Shown piece after piece: positions 6,857 to 13,355 of a DNA stretch of 24,404 nt (position 1 is the stretch's first letter; each line of letters begins with the position of its first letter). Origin of the DNA: an uncultured Parabacteroides sp. Lineage in GTDB: Bacteria; Bacteroidota; Bacteroidia; Bacteroidales; Tannerellaceae. The position numbers were made by a program, and so were the translations under genes. The DNA lies in contig CAAGLQ010000096.1 in the NCBI GenBank assembly GCA_900770835.1, positions 1 through 24,404 of the forward strand, written 5' to 3'. Below the pieces are notes generated by a model. It had not been told where the DNA came from and searched no databases. It saw only the letters and a list, made by a program, of their open reading frames with translations.

Positions 6857-8242
6857 TTACTTCTTATCGATCGGTTTACCCGGAACCTGAACTACGAAGC
6901 TGCTCATATCCATCTTGCCGAGGTTCAAATCCTTCGGCGTATAATCTAATTGCGAAGCGGTCATCTGATCCCAAGTGGTCTCCACACCTGAGTAAGCGGA
7001 CTCACGACCCATGATCGCAGCCATGTTAGAAACGGCAGTCTCCGTGGCCTGCATGATGGGCTTGCCCTGACGGATACAGTTGATCCAGTTCACATGCTCC
7101 AAGGTGTAGGGATCGGTCTGCTTGAAGTTGGCCTTCTCTGCCTCGCTGTCATACTTCCAGATTACGTTGCCTGCCAAGTCCTTGATCTCCATTGTTGAGC
7201 TGTCCCAAGAACCCTTCGTGCCTTGGATGAACTCGCTGACGTTGTTGGCGCAACCGTCAATCTGACGACACATACTGTGCAGGTGAATACCGTTCTCCAT
7301 CGTGAAATCAACGCTGAAGTTATCGTATTGGTCACCCGTGATACGGCGCTGACGAGAGCCGAAGCCCACAGCCTTCACTGGTTTCAAACCGCTGAACCAA
7401 GTGAATACGTCGATGTTATGCACGTGCTGCTCCACGATGTGGTCACCAGAGAGCCACTTCCAATTCACCCAATCTTTGATCATGTATTCGCAATCGTTCC
7501 AGCCAGCCTGACGCTCGCGATACCACAACATGCTCTGGTTCCAGTAAACGATACCGCCAGTGATTTCACCGATCAAGCCCTCCATCACCTTCTTGTAGGA
7601 CTCAACATAGCTACGCTGATGGTGACGTTGTGTGCCGGTTACAACGCAGAGGTTCTTGGCTTGTGCTTGCTTAGCCGTAGCCATAATCGTACGATAACCT
7701 ACCGGATCTACGCAGATCGGTTTCTCCAAGAAAGAGTGTTTGCCCTTCTCGGTCGCATATTGGAAGTGGATCGGACGGAAGAGGGGAGGAGTGGCTACGA
7801 TCACTACATCTACGCCGCTGTCGATCACCTGCTTATAGGCATCTAAGCCGACGAAGCGATGGTCGGCAGGCACATCGATGCCCTTCTCATCTTTCAATTT
7901 CTTTGCCAAACTATCCACACGCTCTTGGAAAGTATCGCCCAAGGCTGTGATTGTTACGCCATTGGCTGCGTTCAAGAAGTTGAATGCGGCACCTGAACCA
8001 CGGCCACCACAACCGATCACACCGGCTTTCAACTCTTTTCCGTCTGCAGCCATATCTGGCAGCTCTGGGATATAATACTCACCAGGCTGTTTCAACGGCT
8101 TATTGGTGTTAGCGGCACCTTCGCCACCGCCACAACTGGTTAATACACTCATGGTGCTACCTGTTCCGATTGCGCCCAGCGCACCTGCCAAGGCTGAACT
8201 TTTCAAAAAGGAACGTCTGCTGATTCCGTTTTCTTTTTTCAT
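6857..8242 (-). CDS. Exported Gfo/Idh/MocA-family oxidoreductase (Tat-type lipoprotein)
   Basis: 461 residues from ATG 8242. A longer reading to 8368 would overlap the cytochrome gene and lose the N-terminal signal. The signal is twin-arginine (S-R-R-S-F-L-K at 8-14) with lipobox L-T-S-C, Cys37. After a linker, the Rossmann motif G-C-G-G-R-G lies at 77-82 and the catalytic E-K-P at 173-175, followed by an alpha/beta domain with W-L-S-G-D-H and E-Q-H-V-H-N. Family members oxidise or reduce sugars with tightly bound NAD(P). Zymomonas glucose-fructose oxidoreductase is a known Tat-exported example with its cofactor carried along. The neighbours (cytochrome fusion upstream, TIM barrel downstream) suggest sugar oxidation in the periplasm. 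The gene lies 50 AT-rich bases after the cytochrome gene. Confidence 0.88.
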   Translation of the reverse strand: MKKENGISRRSFLKSSALAGALGAIGTGSTMSVLTSCGGGEGAANTNKPLKQPGEYYIPELPDMAADGKELKAGVIGCGGRGSGAAFNFLNAANGVTITALGDTFQERVDSLAKKLKDEKGIDVPADHRFVGLDAYKQVIDSGVDVVIVATPPLFRPIHFQYATEKGKHSFLEKPICVDPVGYRTIMATAKQAQAKNLCVVTGTQRHHQRSYVESYKKVMEGLIGEITGGIVYWNQSMLWYRERQAGWNDCEYMIKDWVNWKWLSGDHIVEQHVHNIDVFTWFSGLKPVKAVGFGSRQRRITGDQYDNFSVDFTMENGIHLHSMCRQIDGCANNVSEFIQGTKGSWDSSTMEIKDLAGNVIWKYDSEAEKANFKQTDPYTLEHVNWINCIRQGKPIMQATETAVSNMAAIMGRESAYSGVETTWDQMTASQLDYTPKDLNLGKMDMSSFVVQVPGKPIDKK

Positions 8243-8292
8243 GATATATACTGTTTTATATCTATAATATGTAGTATTGTGAATATCTATGT

Positions 8293-9834
8293 TTATTTCG
8301 TCGCAATAGCGGCATCCGGTTCGCATACGACACGGAAGCCAATGCCTCGTATGTCGGAATACCACCAAATACTTTTCGGTTGTTGTGGGTCAGTCTTTAA
8401 CCAAGCATCGTGTTTGGTGTAGCCACGAGCCGCACAGCGCAGGTCTGCTGCATCAGAGGTGTAGTTGCCACCACGCACTACCCATTCCTCGCCCTCGGTG
8501 ATCAACGGGTTATGTGTGCTTTCGCCCAACTTGCTATATGCCTCTGGGTTATACTTGTCGGCACAATATTCCATGACGTTACCCAACATGTTTTTCAACC
8601 CGAAGGGATTTGCTTTGACGGCCGATGGCTCGGCGGTCTTGTTTTTACTATTCTTCGCATAGATTGCGTAGCTACTGATGCTGTCGGTCTTTGCGTTGAA
8701 GAACTTACGCCAGAAACCTTGATCAGAAAAATCCTTCGGGTTGCCCGCGAAGAAGTAGGGAGTCTCCGTACCACCACGTGCCGCATATTCCCACTCTGCC
8801 TCGGTCGGCAGGCGATATTTCTTGCCTGTCTGCTTGGAGAGCCATTGGCAGAAGGTCTCTGCGGCGTAGTGAGTCATCGTAATGGCCGGACGGTCACCAC
8901 CCCCCCAGCCTTGATCGGGGAAGCCGAACGGTGGAGTGGGTCCAGAAATCGCATCGACATCGGGATTGCTGTTGTTCGCATAGACTGTCTCTGGCAGCGT
9001 GCGTCCCTCGCTCATGGTCTGCGCATAGAATGCCCAGTATTGATCCCACGTCACCTCAAACTCCGCCATGAAGAAGGGATCCAGAGTGACCTGGTGTAAG
9101 GGAGCTTCGTCTGCTTGGTGGAAAGGCTCCTTGGGGTCGCTACCCATCTGGAAAGTGCCACCGGGCAGGGCTATCATCTTGAAAGAAACCATGGTGCCTG
9201 GGATCTGCTCCACGTAATCTGTGAAGCTGGTTATCGTGGTCGGCTCCTTATAGAAAAGGCTGGTGTCAGCCGCTTGTGCGTTGTTAGCACCGGGCACACC
9301 TGCCAATTTAGAATGGACGTAATTAGGGTTGTAGTGCCCGGCATCGAGGTGGCAACTGATACATTGCAGGTCTAACTTCTCTTCATTATCCTCATAATAG
9401 AGGTGAGCTGTCACGCCATCGTCAGTAATACCTTCGGGGAAGAGGTTCTGATGGCATTCCTTACAAGAAGCATTGGGTATATAGGTCACGGCATACTCCA
9501 ACTCAGACTTCGTGTCCCATTGAAAGTCAGAACTGTCTTTCGTTAAGTAGGCCCAAGCGTCTTTCAAGCCTAACTTCGCCTTGGCGCTGTAATGCTCCCA
9601 GGTTTGGTTCTGTGGTGGCAGGTGGCAAGCCACGCAATGGGTCTTCACGCCACTGCCATTGTTGACATGTTTGGAGAGTTTCCAACTGCTCTCCACATGT
9701 GGGTGCACATGGCACATCATGCAGGATTCATCGGTAGAGAAATAGACCGAGGTCTTATAGGTGGCGATCATGATGCCCGCACCGATGATCACGCCTAAGC
9801 CAAGGATGCACGCTTTGCTGTTGAAATGTTTCAT
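8293..9834 (-). CDS. NapC/NrfH-type tetraheme cytochrome c fused to a SUMF1/FGE-like domain
   Basis: 513-residue fusion, first gene of the minus-strand run. An N-terminal membrane anchor (about residues 9-32) is followed by four c-type heme motifs, CMMCH 38-42, CVACH 67-71, CKECH 124-128 and CISCH 158-162, the layout of NapC/NrfH quinol dehydrogenases that link menaquinol to periplasmic enzymes. After a linker (about 165-215) a full SUMF1/FGE fold begins at I-A-L-P-G-G-T-F-Q-M-G (220-230), with the usual R-L-P-T-E-A-E-W-E-Y-A, G-N-V-M-E-Y, R-G-G-N-Y (454-458) and G-F-R (499-501). Of the two copper-binding catalytic Cys of true FGE, one has an equivalent (C467) and the other aligns with Ala, so sulfatase maturation is unlikely. 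The second half is probably a binding or structural module, or another enzyme. Confidence 0.85.
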   Translation of the reverse strand: MKHFNSKACILGLGVIIGAGIMIATYKTSVYFSTDESCMMCHVHPHVESSWKLSKHVNNGSGVKTHCVACHLPPQNQTWEHYSAKAKLGLKDAWAYLTKDSSDFQWDTKSELEYAVTYIPNASCKECHQNLFPEGITDDGVTAHLYYEDNEEKLDLQCISCHLDAGHYNPNYVHSKLAGVPGANNAQAADTSLFYKEPTTITSFTDYVEQIPGTMVSFKMIALPGGTFQMGSDPKEPFHQADEAPLHQVTLDPFFMAEFEVTWDQYWAFYAQTMSEGRTLPETVYANNSNPDVDAISGPTPPFGFPDQGWGGGDRPAITMTHYAAETFCQWLSKQTGKKYRLPTEAEWEYAARGGTETPYFFAGNPKDFSDQGFWRKFFNAKTDSISSYAIYAKNSKNKTAEPSAVKANPFGLKNMLGNVMEYCADKYNPEAYSKLGESTHNPLITEGEEWVVRGGNYTSDAADLRCAARGYTKHDAWLKTDPQQPKSIWWYSDIRGIGFRVVCEPDAAIATK

Positions 9835-9883
9835 TATTACATTAAATGAGTATCGATTAGCATTTCTGTTTTAAAATCGGCTC

Positions 9884-9914
9884 TAAAAGTAGTGCTTTCT
9901 GAGCGATTATAAAA
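9884..9914 (-). promoter_or_regulatory. Candidate promoter of the cytochrome-SUMF1 operon
   Basis: On the minus strand, TTTT (9914-9911) is followed after 19 bases by TACTTTTA (9891-9884), each one base from the TTTG / TAnnTTTG consensus. It lies about 50 bases before the ATG at 9834. The direct repeat CTCTAAAAG at 9881-9889 and 9934-9942 overlaps and flanks it and could be an operator. Confidence 0.4.
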
Positions 9915-9953
9915 CTAAATTGTTCTTTTTTTACTCTAAAAGCCTACATAATC

Positions 9954-10976
9954 TTAGGAAAGCCACCCTTTTTTGCGATACCAGTCGATGCTCTCCTCCA
10001 ATCCATGTCGCAAATCGTAGGCAGGAACGAAACCCAAATCTCGTTGCAAGGGGGAGATGTCGCAGATCCAGTTGCGTTGTTTTAGGATGAGGTATTTGTC
10101 GCTGTTGAGTGTGACTCCCCGCTTCATCCATCTACCCCATGTCTCGCAGCAGTGACAAGCGAGGCGTACGAGAGGCAGGGGAATGCGGGCATGGAGCACA
10201 TGATGCTTGCCCAATAGCTTTTGGATAAGGCGAGAGAACTGTGCGTCGGTATAGACATCGCCATCTGCCACGAAATAGTGGCGATTGCGTATCTCCTCCT
10301 TTTCCAAAGCTGTGAGTGCCACCCAAGCCAAGTCTTTGACATAGATAAAGGTGATGCGTTGCGGTATGCTGCCTACTGCGAAGTCGAAGCCTTGCTGAAT
10401 GGCTTGGATCTGCAGGAAGTAATCTCGCTCGCCCGGGCCATAGACCCCTGTGGGGCGTAGGATGATGTAGGGGAAATGCGTCTGGTTGCGGATGTATTGT
10501 TCCGCCGCTAACTTGCTTTGGCCGTAGGCGGTATTGGGGCGTTGCGGATCGTCAAGGCGGATGGGTGTAAAGCCGGTCTCATCACCAATACCATAGCTAC
10601 TGAGGCTACTCATCAAGAGAAACTTTTTGGGTTTGCAGTCGGCAGCGGCCAATGCCTCGGCAAAATGTCGGGTGTTCTCGTAGTTGACTTGCATGAAGTT
10701 GCGCTTGTCGGTCGTCTTGGTGAGTCCCGCGTTGTGCAGGACGTAATCCCACGCTCCTTCCGTGCGGGCGAACTCAGCCAGTTGGGCGGTCAGTGCCTCC
10801 GGATCATTGTATTTCAGGTCGATGAAACGGATACGAGGATCTTGCAGGTGCGCTCGGCTGCTGCTGGCCCGCACTCCGGCCCACGTCTCATACCCTCGGC
10901 GCAGTGCCTCCTCTACGAGGAAACCGCCAATGAAGCCGCTGGCTCCCGTGATCAATATCTTTTTCTGTTCATTCAT
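9954..10976 (-). CDS. NAD-dependent epimerase/dehydratase (extended SDR)
   Basis: 340-residue extended short-chain dehydrogenase. The nucleotide-binding G-x-x-G-x-x-G is at 11-17, the active-site Ser region (L-L-M-S-S-L-S-S-Y-G) near 120-129, and the catalytic Y-x-x-x-K at Y151/K155. The later R-P-T-G-V-Y-G-P-G segment is typical of the NAD-dependent epimerase/dehydratase family acting on nucleotide sugars or related steroid-like and isoprenoid substrates. No signal peptide is seen. Its start lies 8 bases inside the preceding two-helix membrane protein gene, so it is probably the last gene of an XRE - membrane protein - SDR unit. The substrate cannot be told from the sequence. Confidence 0.85.
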   Translation of the reverse strand: MNEQKKILITGASGFIGGFLVEEALRRGYETWAGVRASSSRAHLQDPRIRFIDLKYNDPEALTAQLAEFARTEGAWDYVLHNAGLTKTTDKRNFMQVNYENTRHFAEALAAADCKPKKFLLMSSLSSYGIGDETGFTPIRLDDPQRPNTAYGQSKLAAEQYIRNQTHFPYIILRPTGVYGPGERDYFLQIQAIQQGFDFAVGSIPQRITFIYVKDLAWVALTALEKEEIRNRHYFVADGDVYTDAQFSRLIQKLLGKHHVLHARIPLPLVRLACHCCETWGRWMKRGVTLNSDKYLILKQRNWICDISPLQRDLGFVPAYDLRHGLEESIDWYRKKGWLS

Positions 10977-11160
10977 TCCTATCTCTTATATAAAACGTAT
11001 AATAATACCACAACAGACCGATCCAGTTGAGTACAATGATGGTCAGCATCCAGAGGATCTTCTGCTGCCGACTGATAAAGGGGTTTTGTGACACCGCCTT
11101 GCAGCCGAAGAGCACGATGGCGATGCCAACAATCAGACCAATCTCAGGAAAACTGATCAT
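10969..11160 (-). CDS. Small two-helix membrane protein (PLDc_N-like)
   Basis: 63 residues: a first hydrophobic helix (I-G-L-I-V-G-I-A-I-V-L-F), a short basic loop (S-R-Q-Q-K), and a second helix (L-W-M-L-T-I-I-V-L-N-W-I-G-L-L-W-Y-Y-Y) ending in a charged tail. The arrangement with N-W-x-G and W-Y-Y resembles the phospholipase D N-terminal-like (PLDc_N) domain that often stands alone as a small membrane protein of unknown function. It overlaps the XRE gene upstream by 4 bases (ATGA) and the SDR gene downstream by 8 bases, so all three are likely translationally coupled. Confidence 0.65.
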   Translation of the reverse strand: MISFPEIGLIVGIAIVLFGCKAVSQNPFISRQQKILWMLTIIVLNWIGLLWYYYTFYIRDRNE

Positions 11161-11543
11161 ATTTGCTGTTTCTCCTCCAATTGTTGAATACGTTTGCTCA
11201 GCATCTCAATCAGCAGCGAATTGGCCTTGATGAGTGATCGAAGGTCCTCCTCGTTGTTGAGGTTGACGGTGTTGTTGTGTTGTGCATAGCCGATGAAGTG
11301 CTGGCAATTGTTGAATTGAGTGTTGCCGTCGATGCGGCTGAAGAGATCTACGGCAGGCATGTTAAAGATCTCTGCGATCTTGTTGAGGCGAGTCAAGGTG
11401 AGGTCTGTCTCGCCATATTCAATTTTGCGATAGGCACTCAGTGAGAGGTTCAGCCGTTCGCTGATCTCCTCCGGGCTTAGGCTCTTCTCTTGGCGTAGTA
11501 GCTGAAGCCGTTGTCCAATGATTTTCTTGAGATCTTTCTCCAT
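11157..11543 (-). CDS. XRE-family helix-turn-helix regulator with coiled-coil tail
   Basis: 128 residues. The N-terminal 65 residues form a Cro/CI-type helix-turn-helix (G-Q-R-L-Q-L-L-R-Q-E-K...S-P-E-E-I-S-E-R-L-N-L-S-L-S-A-Y-R-K-I-E-Y-G-E). A linker rich in Asn/Gln/His follows, and a heptad-like C-terminal helix (I-K-A-N-S-L-L-I-E-M-L-S-K-R-I-Q-Q-L) probably dimerises. It is probably cytoplasmic and may regulate its own operon with the membrane protein and SDR. The 63 bases between it and the upstream ABC ATPase stop hold no clear promoter; a TATTTTG near 11567 is an imperfect -7 candidate. Confidence 0.8.
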   Translation of the reverse strand: MEKDLKKIIGQRLQLLRQEKSLSPEEISERLNLSLSAYRKIEYGETDLTLTRLNKIAEIFNMPAVDLFSRIDGNTQFNNCQHFIGYAQHNNTVNLNNEEDLRSLIKANSLLIEMLSKRIQQLEEKQQI

Positions 11544-11606
11544 CGTTATTCCTTGTTATATATGTATCAAAATATCTTTTGTTCTCTTGCTTGCTAATGT
11601 TTGTCG

Positions 11607-12404
11607 CTAATGTCGGCAGGGGTCAGTTGCAGACCCCGGATACCCCTCGCAGATATGTCTTTTCAGTACTCGGTGGGGCAGATCTCCGTGACCAATCAGC
11701 TCGATGGGGCAGGCGTATTTTTCCCCTAACCATTCAGCGGAGATATTTGACCCTGAGTGGTAATGCAAGGTCTCGTTGACGCAAGCGATATTCTTCACCA
11801 TGGTCAGGACTGTACCTATGTCGTGCGAAACTAAAATGACGGCGCTTTCCTTGTTGATTTCTTGCAATAGCTGGTAAAAACGCGATTCGAAACGCTTGTC
11901 CACATAAGAGTTAGGCTCGTCGAGCACCAGCAACTGAGGACGGGAGACGATGGATCGTCCCAGCAGAACCCTCTGCAGTTGTCCACCGGAGAGGGCTCCT
12001 ATTGGTCGATTTGCCAGTTCTTGCAATCCCATTTGGATGATCACCTCCTCAATGCGTTGCTTTTGAGCAACATTAAACCCTCGGAAAAGAGGCTTCTCTG
12101 CTGTTAAACCGGAGGCGATTACTTCCTTGACGGAGATGGGAAATTTCTTGTCGATGAGGCTCATTTGCGGAAGGTAGCCAATTCGCAATGCGGGCACAAC
12201 CTCCTCTCCGGCATAGAACCGGACTGTGCCGGTATGGGGTGAGAGTAATCCTAAGATCACTTTCAAAAGAGTCGTCTTCCCTCCTCCGTTTGGCCCTATA
12301 ATGCCTAAGAAGTCTTTCTCCCAAACGGTCAATGAGATGTCGCGCAAGACAATCTTCTGCTCATAGCCGGCTGTCACATGTTGTAAATCAATTAATTTCT
12401 CCAT
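11607..12404 (-). CDS. Metal (zinc/manganese) ABC transporter ATP-binding protein
   Basis: 265-residue ABC ATPase of the ZnuC/MntB type. Walker A is G-P-N-G-G-G-K-T-T at 37-45, the Q-loop Q80, the signature L-S-G-G-Q at 138-142, Walker B L-L-V-L-D-E-P near 158-164, and the H-loop S-H-D further on. The C-terminal segment with H-G-D-L-P-H-R-V-L-K-R-H is similar to that of zinc ATPases. Its start overlaps the end of the binding-protein gene by 17 bases. In a normal Znu/Mnt operon the permease follows; here the next genes are an XRE regulator and unrelated proteins, so the membrane partner must be encoded elsewhere or is missing. Confidence 0.9.
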   Translation of the reverse strand: MEKLIDLQHVTAGYEQKIVLRDISLTVWEKDFLGIIGPNGGGKTTLLKVILGLLSPHTGTVRFYAGEEVVPALRIGYLPQMSLIDKKFPISVKEVIASGLTAEKPLFRGFNVAQKQRIEEVIIQMGLQELANRPIGALSGGQLQRVLLGRSIVSRPQLLVLDEPNSYVDKRFESRFYQLLQEINKESAVILVSHDIGTVLTMVKNIACVNETLHYHSGSNISAEWLGEKYACPIELIGHGDLPHRVLKRHICEGYPGSATDPCRH

Positions 12405-13317
12405 CTGCCAAGGCTTTAGCGATTCGGATCATCTCTTGACTCCAGTCGTAAGTCAGGGGATTGATCGGAATTAAGTGACAACCCGTTTCTTGGGCGATCA
12501 GCTCCGCATTTTTTTTGTCGAATTCTTGTTGCACGAAAACCACCTTTGCGTTATGTGCATGGGCGGTATCGATTAAGGCTTTCAGCTGGGTAGGCGATGG
12601 CTCTTTGCCGTCCATCTCGATGCAGAGTTGCTGTAGGTCATACTCGGCAGCCAAGTAGGTCAATGCCGGGTGATAGATGATGAAAGAACGATGTGCCAAT
12701 GGTTTCAACAGGGTGTTGACAACGGCCTCTGTAGAGTCGATAAGTGCTACTACCTGCTGATAGTTGGCAGCATATTTGTCTGTGTTCGCAGGGTCTAACG
12801 CCTGTAATGCTTTTAACGTGTTTTGAGCGACGATCCGTGCCCCACTGATAGAGCTCCAGATATGCGGATCCACACCGCCGTGATGATGAGGATGATGTCC
12901 CTCTTCTGCCTCGGCTTCGTGTGCATGTTCATGCGCATGTTCCTCCTCCTCTTCTGCTTCCTCGCCTTGTAGCAAATGCATCCCCTCGGACAGGTCAAAG
13001 ATACGCAGTTGGGGATTATTCTCGGCGATGGCATCCATCCAGGCCAATTCAAATCCGATAGTACCGATGCGGAGGTAGGCATTGCTTTTGCTGATATGCA
13101 CCATCTGCTGAGGAGTTGGATCATATGTTTCCGGACTTTGTCCGGCAGGCACGACACAATGGATGGCGAATCGTCCGTCGGCAATGCGCTCGGCAAAGTA
13201 GCGTTGCGGTTCGATGGTAACGGAAATGGTTTGTGCCTGCTGCTGTGGTTCGCCGCAAGCCGTCAGCCAAAGGAGACCTAACACCGCATAAAGAACATGA
13301 GTGTATACTTTTTCCAT
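12388..13317 (-). CDS. Metal (zinc) ABC transporter substrate-binding lipoprotein (ZnuA-like)
   Basis: 309 residues from ATG 13317. The signal peptide ends in a lipobox (W-L-T-A-C, Cys21), so this is a periplasmic lipoprotein that captures Zn2+ or Mn2+. It has a long acidic and His-rich loop at about 119-146 (runs of Glu, then H-A-H-E-H-A-H and H-H-P-H-H-H), typical of zinc-specific members. Ligand His152 is in V-D-P-H-I-W and another His in Y-H-P-A-L near 217. The first ligand position, His in the canonical S-P-H-x-Y-x-P-T-P, is Glu63 here. The longest reading starts with TTG at 13347 inside the promoter -7 element (13345-13352), so it is rejected; ATG 13329 is an alternative start. Confidence 0.9.
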   Translation of the reverse strand: MEKVYTHVLYAVLGLLWLTACGEPQQQAQTISVTIEPQRYFAERIADGRFAIHCVVPAGQSPETYDPTPQQMVHISKSNAYLRIGTIGFELAWMDAIAENNPQLRIFDLSEGMHLLQGEEAEEEEEHAHEHAHEAEAEEGHHPHHHGGVDPHIWSSISGARIVAQNTLKALQALDPANTDKYAANYQQVVALIDSTEAVVNTLLKPLAHRSFIIYHPALTYLAAEYDLQQLCIEMDGKEPSPTQLKALIDTAHAHNAKVVFVQQEFDKKNAELIAQETGCHLIPINPLTYDWSQEMIRIAKALADGEIN

Positions 13318-13344
13318 TTTATGATTCATTCGTTGCATTGTGCG

Positions 13345-13352
13345 CAAAGGTA
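13345..13352 (-). promoter_or_regulatory. Candidate promoter -7 element for the znuA-like gene
   Basis: TACCTTTG on the minus strand is a perfect TAnnTTTG, 28 bases before ATG 13317. It rules out the longer TTG start and suggests that the metal-importer genes have their own promoter, separate from the peptidase gene whose stop is at 13356. No clear -33 element is seen. Confidence 0.55.
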
Positions 13353-13355
13353 ATA

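Noticed and set aside
7223..7846. 207-codon plus-strand frame over the Gfo/Idh/MocA gene
   Set aside because: Antisense shadow of a gene with Rossmann and EKP motifs; no promoter or family signal.
8410..9099. 229-codon plus-strand frame over the SUMF1 part of the fusion
   Set aside because: Antisense to conserved SUMF1 motifs; its Cys residues arise from the complementary codons and form no pattern.
8293..9834. Reading the SUMF1 part as an active sulfatase-maturing formylglycine-generating enzyme
   Set aside because: The residue aligned to the first copper-binding Cys is Ala, and no sulfatase gene is in the window.
12897..12960. Low-complexity stretch that could be a DNA repeat
   Set aside because: It encodes the Glu/His-rich metal-binding loop of the ZnuA-like protein; the repetition comes from the amino-acid composition.
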